The notes under the pieces were generated by a model that worked only from the letters and a program-made list of their open reading frames with translations, was not told where the DNA came from and did no database searches. A stretch of DNA of 64,000 nucleotides, from the NCBI GenBank assembly GCA_027490755.1, contig JAIXXL010000047.1, positions 186,001 to 250,000 of the forward strand, given 5' to 3'. How positions within the stretch are numbered: the stretch's first letter is position 1; each line of letters opens with the position of its first letter. Origin of the DNA: Betaproteobacteria bacterium (GTDB taxonomy: Bacteria; Pseudomonadota; Gammaproteobacteria; Burkholderiales; UBA3065). Positions 9,167 through 17,317 of this stretch are shown here, piece after piece. A program made the position numbers and the translations under genes.

Positions 9167-10705
9167 ATGAGCGATCTGACCGCAGACCCGGCCGATGTCG
9201 GGGGGGCCGAAGAGGATTCGGTCGAGGAACTGCACCAGTACGTGACCTTCAAGGTCGGCGGCGAGACCTTCGCCGCGCCCATGGCGCCGGTCCAGGAGAT
9301 CATCCGCGTGCCGGACGCGGTGCGCGTGCCGCTGGCACCCGGGCACCTGCTGGGGCTCGCCAACCTTCGCGGTCATGTGCTGCCGATCGTGAGCCTGCGG
9401 CAGATCTTCAGCCTGCCAGACGTTCAGGACGATGAACTGACGCGCGCGGTGGTGATCGACCTCGGCTCGCCGATGGGATTTGTCGTCGACTGCGTGACCA
9501 GCGTCATCTCGATCGAACCGGACCAGCTTGAGCCTTCCGACAACCTGAGTGAGGCCGGCCGCAGCGACCTCATCAGCGGCGTGATCAAGGGCGCTGGCGA
9601 AGACATGATCATGCTGGTCGACTTCGCCCGCCTGATCGAGCGCTCCTTCGCCGAGATCAGCCGCGCCACCGGTTCGGCCATCGGCGAGGCCGCGCGCCAG
9701 TCGGGTGGCGAAGCTGACGAAGACGGCCTGAGCGACGAGACACAACTGGTGAGTTTCGTTGTCGAGAATCAGGAGTACGCCATCCAGATCGCTTCGGTGC
9801 AGGAGATCGTCCAGGCGCCGGAACACGTGATCCAGGTACCGGATGGCCCAGCAGCACTGGTCGGCATCATGACCCTGCGCAACCGCTTGCTGCCGCTGGT
9901 GAGCCTGCGCCACCTGTTCGCGCTACCGCACCGCGAGCTGTCCGCGACCGACCGGGTCGTGGTGGTCAACCTGAACGAGGTCTCGGTGGGCCTGGTGATG
10001 GACCGCGTCAGCGAGGTGCTGCGCGTACCCAATGAACTTGTTGATGAGATGCCGCCGATCATGGCGCGTGACGGCGAGAGCGACATCGTCGCCATCTGTC
10101 GCCTGGGCGAGGGCGCGCGACTGGTGTCGGTGATCGCCCCCGAACGCCTGTTCTCGGCAGCCGTGCTCGAAAGCATCAGCAACCAGCAGGAGAACGTGGA
10201 GGAGCAGGACATGGCAGGAACCGACGCTGGCGATGCCAGCAATGCCGATGAATCGCAGGTGGTTGTGTTCCGTCTGGGTGCGGCCGAATTTGGCGTGCCC
10301 ATCGGCTCGGTGCAGGAGATCGTGCGCGTACCGGAAGCGCTGACGCGCGTGCCGAAGTCGCCGGAGTTTGTCGAGGGCGTGATCAACCTGCGCGGCTCGG
10401 TGCTGGCGGTGATCGACCAACGCCGTCGCTTCGGGCTGGAGAGCACCGAACGCAGCGACCGCCAACGCATCATGGTCTACCTGCTCAACGGCACCCGCAC
10501 CGGCTTCATCGTCGATTCGGTGGCCGAGGTGATGAAGATCCCGCACGAGGCGATCGAGGAGAGCCCCCGCCTTTCCGCCGAGCAAGCCAAGCTGATCCGC
10601 CGCGTCGCCAACCTGCAGCAGAGCAAGCGGCTGGTGATGATGATCGAACCCGAACAACTGCTGGAAGCGGACGAACTCGACGCCCTCCAGGACATGGCTG
10701 CTTGA
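9167..10705 (+). CDS. CheW-type adaptor with three CheW domains in one chain
   Basis: A 512-residue protein made of three CheW domains at roughly residues 15-165, 185-340 and 362-508, joined by short acidic linkers. Each starts with the family pattern VxFxxxxxxxxxxIxxVQEI. The receptor- and CheA-contact loop reads NLRGHVLP in domain 1, TLRNRLLP in domain 2 and NLRGSVLA in domain 3, so the three copies have diverged at the interface. The ATG at 9167 has GGGAG six bases upstream; a GTG lies directly before it. CheW couples receptors to the kinase CheA; three fused copies would fix the ratio of adaptor units. It starts 20 bp after the double-hairpin receptor gene. No single-domain CheW is in the operon. 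Confidence 0.93.
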   Translation: MSDLTADPADVGGAEEDSVEELHQYVTFKVGGETFAAPMAPVQEIIRVPDAVRVPLAPGHLLGLANLRGHVLPIVSLRQIFSLPDVQDDELTRAVVIDLGSPMGFVVDCVTSVISIEPDQLEPSDNLSEAGRSDLISGVIKGAGEDMIMLVDFARLIERSFAEISRATGSAIGEAARQSGGEADEDGLSDETQLVSFVVENQEYAIQIASVQEIVQAPEHVIQVPDGPAALVGIMTLRNRLLPLVSLRHLFALPHRELSATDRVVVVNLNEVSVGLVMDRVSEVLRVPNELVDEMPPIMARDGESDIVAICRLGEGARLVSVIAPERLFSAAVLESISNQQENVEEQDMAGTDAGDASNADESQVVVFRLGAAEFGVPIGSVQEIVRVPEALTRVPKSPEFVEGVINLRGSVLAVIDQRRRFGLESTERSDRQRIMVYLLNGTRTGFIVDSVAEVMKIPHEAIEESPRLSAEQAKLIRRVANLQQSKRLVMMIEPEQLLEADELDALQDMAA

Positions 10706-10715
10706 GGTTCGGGCC

Positions 10716-11855
10716 ATGACACGCGTTCTTGTCGTCGACGACTCCGCGCTGATGCGCAAGCAGCTCGTCTCGATGCTCGAGGATGAACCCGGCTTTGAGG
10801 TCGAGGTTGCGCGCAATGGCCGCGAGGCCTTGCAGCAACTTGACCGTTTTGGCCCGGACGTGATCACGCTGGACATCAACATGCCGGAGATGGACGGTCT
10901 GACGGCGCTCTCCCACATCATGGTGCAGCGCCCGACGCCGGTGGTGATGCTCAGCTCGCTCACCGAAAAGGGTGCGATGGCGACGCTGGAGGCGATGGCG
11001 CTGGGTGCTGTCGACTACCTGCCCAAGCCGGACGGCACCATCTCACTGTCCATCGACCAGGTGCGCGGCGAGCTGCTGTGCAAGGTGCGGGCCGCGGCCG
11101 GCGCGCGGGTGCTGAAGGGCGCGCGGCCGGCAGCCGCACCCGCCCGCGCCGAGTCGCCGGCGCCGCGCCGCGAGGCGCCCCGTGCGCCGCTGCCCCGCAG
11201 CACGGCGACGGCCGTCGCGCGACCCTCTGCAGCCAGCCAGTCGTTGTCGGCCCAGCTCGCGCCCGGCGCCGGCAAGTACCCCTACGGCCTGGTGGTCATC
11301 GGCGTCTCGACCGGCGGCCCGCGCACGCTGGAGGAGATCCTGCCCAGCCTGCCAGCCTACTTCCCGTGGCCGATCCTGATCGCCCAGCACATGCCGGTGG
11401 CCTTTACCGGGCCCTTTGCGAATCGACTGGATACGCACTGCGCGATGAAGGTGATGGAGGTAAATCAGCCGACCGCACTTGAGGCCGGTTGCGTCTACAT
11501 CGCCCAGGGTGGCTCCGACATGTTCGTGAGTGACCGCGGCGGGCGCCTTTACGCGGTGGTCAAGCCGGCCGACCGGCGCTACAGCTGGCACCCCTCGGTG
11601 GAGGCTCTGGTGGACAGCGCGCTGCGCGTCTGCCACCCGCAAAAACTGATCACAGTGATGTTGACCGGCATGGGCGACGACGGCGCCGATGCGATGGTTG
11701 AAGTATTCCGGCGAGGGGGACGCACCATCGCCGAATCGGAACGCTCGGCGGTGGTATTTGGCATGCCGGGAGAACTGGTGAAGCGTGGCGGCGCCACGCT
11801 GACCCTCGATTCGGCACAGATCGCCGATCAACTGGTGCAGTGGACGCTGCACTGA
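10716..11855 (+). CDS. cheB: Chemotaxis protein-glutamate methylesterase CheB
   Basis: A 379-residue CheB. The receiver domain holds the acidic pair Asp8-Asp9 and the phospho-acceptor Asp53 in TLDINMPEMDG. An Ala/Arg/Pro-rich linker (about residues 128-185) precedes the methylesterase domain, which carries the catalytic serine in VSTGGP, histidine in AQHMP and aspartate in TGMGDDGA. It removes methyl groups from receptor glutamates, and can deamidate glutamines, after phosphorylation by CheA, giving adaptation. It starts 10 bp after the triple-CheW gene and pairs with cheR two genes on. No cheD lies in the operon. Confidence 0.96.
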   Translation: MTRVLVVDDSALMRKQLVSMLEDEPGFEVEVARNGREALQQLDRFGPDVITLDINMPEMDGLTALSHIMVQRPTPVVMLSSLTEKGAMATLEAMALGAVDYLPKPDGTISLSIDQVRGELLCKVRAAAGARVLKGARPAAAPARAESPAPRREAPRAPLPRSTATAVARPSAASQSLSAQLAPGAGKYPYGLVVIGVSTGGPRTLEEILPSLPAYFPWPILIAQHMPVAFTGPFANRLDTHCAMKVMEVNQPTALEAGCVYIAQGGSDMFVSDRGGRLYAVVKPADRRYSWHPSVEALVDSALRVCHPQKLITVMLTGMGDDGADAMVEVFRRGGRTIAESERSAVVFGMPGELVKRGGATLTLDSAQIADQLVQWTLH

Positions 11856-11889
11856 CAACAAGGCTTTAGCGGGACAGCAGGAGGAGAGC

Positions 11890-12510
11890 ATGGCACTGGT
11901 CAAAACGACGCTGGCGGCACTGGAGCAGATCCAGGAGGGCAACGCGCGCCCCAGCCGCGCCGTCCTCTTCATGCAGTTGAGCGGCAGCGATCCTGACCTG
12001 CGACGAACCGCAGCGTTGGAGCTGGCCGGGGACATCGAGTCCGTCGCCGAACTGCTGGCGCAGCTGGCCGACGAGGAGGACTACGCGGTCCGCCAGGCCA
12101 TCGTCAGCAGCCTGGCTGGCATCGGCGGCCCGAGCGTGGTCGAGGGCGTGCTGGGCTATCTGCGCAGCGATGACGCCAGCCTGCGCAACGACGTCATCGA
12201 CCTGCTCAAGGATCAGCCGGATGCGATCGCGCCCCACATGCCACATCTGCTCGCCGACCCTGACCCGGACGTCCGCATCTTCGCCGTCAACATCCTGGAA
12301 TCGCTGAAGCACCCCAAGGTCGTGGACTGGCTGATCGCGGTGATCGAGACCGACCGCCACATCAACGTCTGCGCCACCGCAGTGGATCTCATCGGTGAGG
12401 TTGGAGACGCGCGCGCGCGGGTCCCGCTGGCCCGTCTGGAAGAACGTTTCGCCGACGAGCCTTTCATCACCTTCGCCGTTGCATCGGCGCTCGACAAGAT
12501 CGCGGCCTGA
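11890..12510 (+). CDS. HEAT-repeat protein of the chemosensory operon
   Basis: A 206-residue all-helical protein with about five HEAT-like repeats, for example DPDLRRTAALELAG, DYAVRQAIVSSLAGIG, DASLRNDVIDLLKD and DPDVRIFAVNILESL. HEAT solenoids are protein-binding scaffolds; no catalytic motif is seen. A strong Shine-Dalgarno, AGGAGGAGA, precedes the ATG. The N-terminus MALVKTTL resembles MALVKKTR of the first receptor in the operon, hinting at a shared docking or localisation tag. The gene sits between cheB and cheR, so a role linked to adaptation or to array assembly is plausible. I do not know a characterised counterpart. Confidence 0.85.
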   Translation: MALVKTTLAALEQIQEGNARPSRAVLFMQLSGSDPDLRRTAALELAGDIESVAELLAQLADEEDYAVRQAIVSSLAGIGGPSVVEGVLGYLRSDDASLRNDVIDLLKDQPDAIAPHMPHLLADPDPDVRIFAVNILESLKHPKVVDWLIAVIETDRHINVCATAVDLIGEVGDARARVPLARLEERFADEPFITFAVASALDKIAA

Positions 12511-12512
12511 AC

Positions 12513-13403
12513 ATGCTCGCTCCTACTGTAGCGGCGGCTGCCCGCCGCATCGCCCCTGTCACGCCGGCGCAAGCCTCGGACCAGATCAGCGAGGAGGACT
12601 TCCTCAAGTTCCGCGAGTTCTTCTATCGCAAGACCGGTATCTACTTCGAAGAGAGCAAGCGCTACTTCGTCGACAAGCGTCTGGTCGAGCGGCTCGCCGC
12701 GACCGGAACGGCCAGCTTCCGCGAGTACTTCGTCAACCTGCGATTCGACACGCGGGGGGCGGAGTTGCAGCAGCTGGTCAACGTGATGACCGTGAACGAG
12801 ACCTACTTCTTTCGCGAGGAGTATCAGTTCAAGTGCATGGTCACCTCGCTGCTGCCGGAGATCGCCCGCAACAAGCGCCCCGGTGAGCCGATCCGCATCT
12901 GGTCGATCCCGAGCTCGTCCGGCGAGGAGCCCTATTCGATCTGCCTGTACCTGCTCGAACACTGGCCCGACATCGCCAACTACGACGTCGAGATCGTTGC
13001 CTCGGATATCGACACCGACATCCTGGCGCAGGCCAAGCAGGGCATCTACAGCCAGCGCTCGGTGCAGAACCTGCCGGCCGCGTTGCTGCAGAAATACTTC
13101 AAGAAGACGCGCACCGGCGACTGGCAGATCAGCAACGATCTGCGCGAGGCGGTCGATTTCACGCAGTGCAATCTGTCCGACCCTCTGAGCGCGCGGGCCT
13201 ATCACCACTTCGACCTGATCTTCTGTCGCAACCTGCTGATCTACTTCGACGACGTGTCTCGTCGTGGTGCGGCGGACGTGTTCTACAACGCTCTCAACCC
13301 GGGCGGCTTCATCTGCCTCGGCCATTCCGAGTCGATGAGCCGCATCTCAAGCGTATTCCGCATCCGCAAGTTCGCGGACGCGATCGTGTACCAGAAACCC
13401 TGA
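12513..13403 (+). CDS. cheR: Chemotaxis protein methyltransferase CheR
   Basis: A 296-residue CheR. An N-terminal helical domain (about residues 25-100, with KTGIYFEESKRYFVDKRLVERL) is followed by the SAM-dependent methyltransferase domain. That domain has the core NVMTVNETYFFRE, the SAM-binding IWSIPSSSGEEPYSI, the acidic ASDIDTDIL and the FDLIFCRNLLIYFDD motif. It methylates receptor glutamates using S-adenosylmethionine. The ATG at 12513 lies 2 bp after the HEAT gene stop, suggesting coupled translation. About 25 residues precede the domain and could be shorter if a later start were used. Confidence 0.95.
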   Translation: MLAPTVAAAARRIAPVTPAQASDQISEEDFLKFREFFYRKTGIYFEESKRYFVDKRLVERLAATGTASFREYFVNLRFDTRGAELQQLVNVMTVNETYFFREEYQFKCMVTSLLPEIARNKRPGEPIRIWSIPSSSGEEPYSICLYLLEHWPDIANYDVEIVASDIDTDILAQAKQGIYSQRSVQNLPAALLQKYFKKTRTGDWQISNDLREAVDFTQCNLSDPLSARAYHHFDLIFCRNLLIYFDDVSRRGAADVFYNALNPGGFICLGHSESMSRISSVFRIRKFADAIVYQKP

Positions 13404-13414
13404 CAGGAGCCCTC

Positions 13415-13786
13415 ATGAAACGCGTACTCATCATCGACGATGCTGCGACGGTACGCATGTACCACCGCAAGATCCTCGAAGACTGCGGCTTCGAGGTCGA
13501 CGAGGCGGTGAACGGTCTGGAGGCGCTTGAAAAGGCGCTCACCACCTCTTACGACCTTTTCATCGTCGACATCAACATGCCGAAGATGGACGGCTATCGC
13601 TTCATTGCCGAGCTGCGGGCCCGCGACGAATTTTCGCAGGTGCCGGCGATCATGGTCAGCACCGAGTCGGAGACCAAGGACAGCGACCGTGCGTTCGCCG
13701 CCGGCGCCAACTTCTACTTGATCAAGCCGGCACGTCCGGTTGAACTGACCACCAGCGTGCGACTGATGCTGGGAGAGCCGGCCTGA
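13415..13786 (+). CDS. CheY-like response regulator, first copy
   Basis: A single 123-residue receiver domain. It has the acidic pair Asp8-Asp9, the phospho-acceptor Asp52 in VDINMPKMDG, the switch threonine in MVSTESE and the conserved lysine in YLIKPA. It starts at the ATG at 13415 behind AGGAG, 11 bp after cheR and 2 bp before cheA. With no output domain it should act by protein contact, either on the flagellar motor or as a phosphate sink for CheA. The operon holds a second CheY whose C-terminal half ([10 protein letters not shown]) is closer to the classical motor CheY. The division of labour between the two is not clear from sequence. Confidence 0.95.
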   Translation: MKRVLIIDDAATVRMYHRKILEDCGFEVDEAVNGLEALEKALTTSYDLFIVDINMPKMDGYRFIAELRARDEFSQVPAIMVSTESETKDSDRAFAAGANFYLIKPARPVELTTSVRLMLGEPA

Positions 13787-13788
13787 CC

Positions 13789-16701
13789 ATGAATCCGCTG
13801 CTCGAGCAGTTCGTCATCGAGTCGAGGGATTTCCTCGAGTCGATCGCCAGCGGGCTCCTGACCCTCGAGCGAGAGCCTGGCAATAGCGAGGCGATCGACG
13901 AGCTGTTCCGGGGTGTCCACACGCTAAAAGGCAACAGTGGGCTGTTCCCCGAATACGCAGCGTTCACCCACATGGTGCACGCCGGTGAGGACCTGCTGGA
14001 CGCGGTCCGTGATGGCCGGCGCAATTTTGATGCCGAGATCGCCGATCACCTGCTGGAGTGCATGGACATCGTCTCGGCGATGCTCGACTGCATCGAGGCC
14101 GGCAACGAGCTGGCCCCCACCCTGTGTGACGCCGGCAAGGAACTGGCCGTATCGCTGCGGGCGCTGCGCGAAGGGTCGCTCGGCGCCGCGGCGGCACCCG
14201 TAGAGGCGGCCGCGCCGGCTGAAGAAGCGCCCGAGCCGGTCGCAGCCGAGGACGTGTCTGTCGAAGCGCTCGGCGCCGACGACGTGGCAGAGACCAAAGC
14301 GCAAGACAATCAAACGGCGTCCCCTGACGCTGATGCAGACGGTGCACAGTCGGCGTCGAGCACTGGGGCTGGCGGCGGCGACGCAAGCCTGCCGAGTGGT
14401 GGTTCGATTCAGTTCCGCTACACACCGGAGCCCGCCTGTTTCTTCAAGGGCGACGACCCGCTGTTCACCGCCATCAATGCCCCCGGCCTGGTGCACCTGT
14501 CGGTGTTGCCGCTGCAACCGTGGCCGGACAGTGACGCCTTCGACCCTTACGAGTGCAATCTGACGATCGTGGGCGCCTGCGAGGCGACGCGCGAGGAACT
14601 GGAGCATCACTTCCGTTACGTGCCGGACCAGGTCGAGATGACCACCATGGCGGCGAATTCCGGCCAGGCCATAGCCGCCGACGCTGTACATGAGCCGGAC
14701 CCGCAATCGGTCGACACACTGGCCGGTCGCGGGTTGAGCGAGGAAGAAGAAGTTGCAGCCGGCCGCATCCTGCGCTGCCAGTACGAGGTGCTGGCGCGCA
14801 CCAATCCGGAGAACAGCGAAGGGGTCTGGCGGTCAGTGGCGTTCGTGCTGCGTGGCTTGGCCAGCTCCCACGGTATCGCCCACGGTTCCATCGACGAGGC
14901 CCTGGAAGCCTGCCTCAAGACCGACAGCGGCGACCCTCTGGCGCGCGTACTCGACCGCATGGCGGCGGGCACTCCTCACGGTGGCGAGGCGCCGGCGCCG
15001 GCGCCGCGCAGTGCGGTTCTGCGGGCGCGCGTGCTCAACGACGACGAATTGGAACTGGTCGACCGTATCTTGGCCAGCCACGTGCACATGCTCGACGGCG
15101 AGCCAGTCGCGGCGGTGCTGCTGGCGGCTGCCAGCGCGCTGGCCGGCATGCGCCGTTACGAGGGCCGCGTCGACGACGCCACCGCGATCCAGGCGCTTGG
15201 CGCCGCCAAGGATGCCGCGGGTCTGCGGCAGGTGGTCGCGAACTGGCACAGCGGCGGCGCGTTGCCTGCCGCCACGCTGCCGGTGGCAACCGCACCCGCA
15301 GCTGCCAAGCCGCCGGCCACGCCCGCAGCCCGCCCGGCTCCGGCCGTGACGCCCGCTGCTGCGGCCGCCGCAGCGGTACAGAAGACGGTGGCAGCAGCAA
15401 CCGCCGCAGCGGCGCGACCGGCAGCCAACGCCGGTGCCGCCGTGGCCGAGCGGCCGACCGCGCCCGCGGGTGGCGGGCTCGAGGCGATCCGCAGCGAGCT
15501 GGCAGAAGCCGCGATCGACCACAGCGCCAATCGCGTGCTGAAGGTCTCGCAGGAGAAGATCGACCGCCTGATGGACCTGATCGGCGAGATGGTGGTGGCA
15601 AAGAACGCCCTGCCCTATCTGGCCGCGCGCGCCGAGGTGTCGACCAACCCGCGCGAGATCGCGCGCGAGATCAAGAACCAGTACGGCGTCATCAACCGCA
15701 TCGCAGAAGAGATGCAGGACGCCATCATGCAGGTGCGGATGCTGCCGGTCGGCAACATCTTCCAGCGCTTCCCGCGCCTGGTCCGCGACATCTCACGCAA
15801 GCTCGGCAAGCAGGTCGAGCTTTACATGGAGGGCGAGGACGCCGAGGCCGACAAGAACATCGTCGAGTCGCTCGCCGACCCGCTCATCCACATCGTCCGC
15901 AACAGCTTGGACCACGGCCTGGAGCCGCCCGAGGAACGTCGCGCGGCCGGTAAGTCGGACACCGGAATCATCCGCATCACCGCCTTCCAGGAAGCGGACC
16001 GCGTCATCATCGAGATCGGCGACGACGGCCGCGGCATCGACCCGGCGCGCATCAAGGCCAAGGCGCTTGAGCGTGGGATGATCGACGAGGCGCGCGCCGC
16101 CACCATGACCGATCACGAGGCGGTGCAACTGGTGTTCGCCGCCGGCTTCTCGACCGCCGAGCAGATCAGCGACCTGTCGGGCCGCGGTGTCGGTATGGAC
16201 GTGGTGCGCAGCGCCATCGAGAAGGCTCATGGCAGCGTGCAACTCTCCAGCGAACTGGGCCGCGGCACGCGCATCCGTATCGCGCTGCCACTGTCGATGG
16301 CGGTCACCAACGTCATGATCATCCGCTCCGCCGAGCAGATGTTCGGCGTGCAGATGGACATGGTAGTGGAGACCGTGCGCGTACCGGCCAAGGCCATCCA
16401 CGCGATCAAGCAGCAGCGCACCACAGTGCTGCGCGGTCGCATCGTCCCGCTGTACGCACTCAATGACCTGCTACGCATACCCGAACCGCCGGTACCCAAT
16501 GAAGAGGGCGAGGTCGCGGTGCTGGTGATCCGTCTGGGCGAGCAGGATGTCGGCGTCATCGTTGACGACTTCGACGCCACACTCGACCTCATCCTCAAGC
16601 CGCTCGACGGCGTGCTCGGCGAACTCGGTGGCTACTCCGGCACCGCGCTGCTCGGGGATGGTTCGGTGCTGATGGTCCTCAACCTCAAGGAGTTGCTCTG
16701 A
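13789..16701 (+). CDS. cheA: Chemotaxis histidine kinase CheA, long variant with extra middle regions
   Basis: A 970-residue CheA. The Hpt domain (residues 1-105) carries the phospho-accepting His44 in VHTLKGNSG. Residues about 203-284 form a compact domain (FFKGDDPLFTAI, FRYVPDQVEM) in the place of the P2 response-regulator-binding domain. Residues about 310-480 are helical without a family I recognise, followed by an Ala/Pro-rich linker to about 560. Dimerisation helices (about 577-650) precede the ATPase with N-box HIVRNSLDHG (Asn705), G1 GDDGRGID and G2 GRGVGMD, and a C-terminal CheW-like domain. It phosphorylates the CheY proteins and CheB in response to receptors. It starts 2 bp after cheY and overlaps the next gene by one base. 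Confidence 0.95.
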   Translation: MNPLLEQFVIESRDFLESIASGLLTLEREPGNSEAIDELFRGVHTLKGNSGLFPEYAAFTHMVHAGEDLLDAVRDGRRNFDAEIADHLLECMDIVSAMLDCIEAGNELAPTLCDAGKELAVSLRALREGSLGAAAAPVEAAAPAEEAPEPVAAEDVSVEALGADDVAETKAQDNQTASPDADADGAQSASSTGAGGGDASLPSGGSIQFRYTPEPACFFKGDDPLFTAINAPGLVHLSVLPLQPWPDSDAFDPYECNLTIVGACEATREELEHHFRYVPDQVEMTTMAANSGQAIAADAVHEPDPQSVDTLAGRGLSEEEEVAAGRILRCQYEVLARTNPENSEGVWRSVAFVLRGLASSHGIAHGSIDEALEACLKTDSGDPLARVLDRMAAGTPHGGEAPAPAPRSAVLRARVLNDDELELVDRILASHVHMLDGEPVAAVLLAAASALAGMRRYEGRVDDATAIQALGAAKDAAGLRQVVANWHSGGALPAATLPVATAPAAAKPPATPAARPAPAVTPAAAAAAAVQKTVAAATAAAARPAANAGAAVAERPTAPAGGGLEAIRSELAEAAIDHSANRVLKVSQEKIDRLMDLIGEMVVAKNALPYLAARAEVSTNPREIAREIKNQYGVINRIAEEMQDAIMQVRMLPVGNIFQRFPRLVRDISRKLGKQVELYMEGEDAEADKNIVESLADPLIHIVRNSLDHGLEPPEERRAAGKSDTGIIRITAFQEADRVIIEIGDDGRGIDPARIKAKALERGMIDEARAATMTDHEAVQLVFAAGFSTAEQISDLSGRGVGMDVVRSAIEKAHGSVQLSSELGRGTRIRIALPLSMAVTNVMIIRSAEQMFGVQMDMVVETVRVPAKAIHAIKQQRTTVLRGRIVPLYALNDLLRIPEPPVPNEEGEVAVLVIRLGEQDVGVIVDDFDATLDLILKPLDGVLGELGGYSGTALLGDGSVLMVLNLKELL

Positions 16702-16937
16702 TGCCGATCGAATTCAGCGATGACCGCGCCGTGCTGAACGGGGTCTGCTGCGTCGAGGAGGCCGAGGGCCTGCTGTCCTGGGTGATGCAGCACCCCGGTG
16801 CGCCAGTCGACGCTGCCGCCTGCGAGCACGTGCACAGCGCGGTGCTGCAGGTGTTGATGGCCCGACGCCCGCCGATCACCGCCCTGCCCGCAGCCGGACC
16901 GCTGCAGCAGGTCCTCCAACCCCTCATGGCGGCCTGA
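16701..16937 (+). CDS. Small STAS-like protein between cheA and cheY
   Basis: A 78-residue protein starting at the ATG that overlaps the cheA stop (TGATG), so it is probably translationally coupled. The pattern of a short strand, a helix (EEAEGLLSWVMQHP), then PVDAAACEHVHSAVLQVLM resembles the core of a single STAS domain, where a hydrophobic strand ends in an acidic/Ser-rich loop before a helix. Such domains bind partners in anti-sigma and organic-solvent-resistance systems. The STAS reading is an inference from pattern and length; the protein is shorter than most STAS domains. Its conserved-looking position suggests it contacts CheA or CheY. Confidence 0.7.
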   Translation: MPIEFSDDRAVLNGVCCVEEAEGLLSWVMQHPGAPVDAAACEHVHSAVLQVLMARRPPITALPAAGPLQQVLQPLMAA

Positions 16938-16948
16938 AGGGCCGAGAC

Positions 16949-17317
16949 ATGATGAAGACCATCCTCCTTGTCGATGACTCGGCAACCATGCTGATGAGCC
17001 TGCGACAGACCCTCGACATGGCCGGCTTCAAGACCGAGACCGCCAGCGACGGCGCGATCGCTTTCGGCAAATTGCAGGGCGGGCTCAAGCCCGATCTGAT
17101 CATCACCGATATAAACATGCCCAACATGGGCGGTATCGAATTCATCAAGAAGGCGCGCACCGTGCTGCGCTTCACGCCGATCCTGGCGCTGACCACCGAG
17201 TCTCAGCAGACCAAGCGCGACGAGGCCAAGCAGAATGGCGCCACCGGGTGGCTGGTGAAGCCGGTGGGCGGGCCCGACCTGGTCAAGGTCATCAAGCAGG
17301 TGGTCCCGGGGGCGTGA
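16949..17317 (+). CDS. CheY-like response regulator, second copy
   Basis: A 122-residue receiver domain with the acidic pair Asp9-Asp10, the phospho-acceptor Asp54 in [11 protein letters not shown], the switch threonine in LALTTESQQ and the lysine in GWLVKPV. The GATGWLVKP ending is the form common in classical motor-binding CheY proteins. The start is ATGATG, and the first ATG is used here. The stop overlaps the start of the next gene by one base. It is probably the main diffusible output of CheA, possibly to FliM, which is encoded in this window and keeps the N-terminal CheY-binding peptide. Confidence 0.95.
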   Translation: MMKTILLVDDSATMLMSLRQTLDMAGFKTETASDGAIAFGKLQGGLKPDLIITDINMPNMGGIEFIKKARTVLRFTPILALTTESQQTKRDEAKQNGATGWLVKPVGGPDLVKVIKQVVPGA

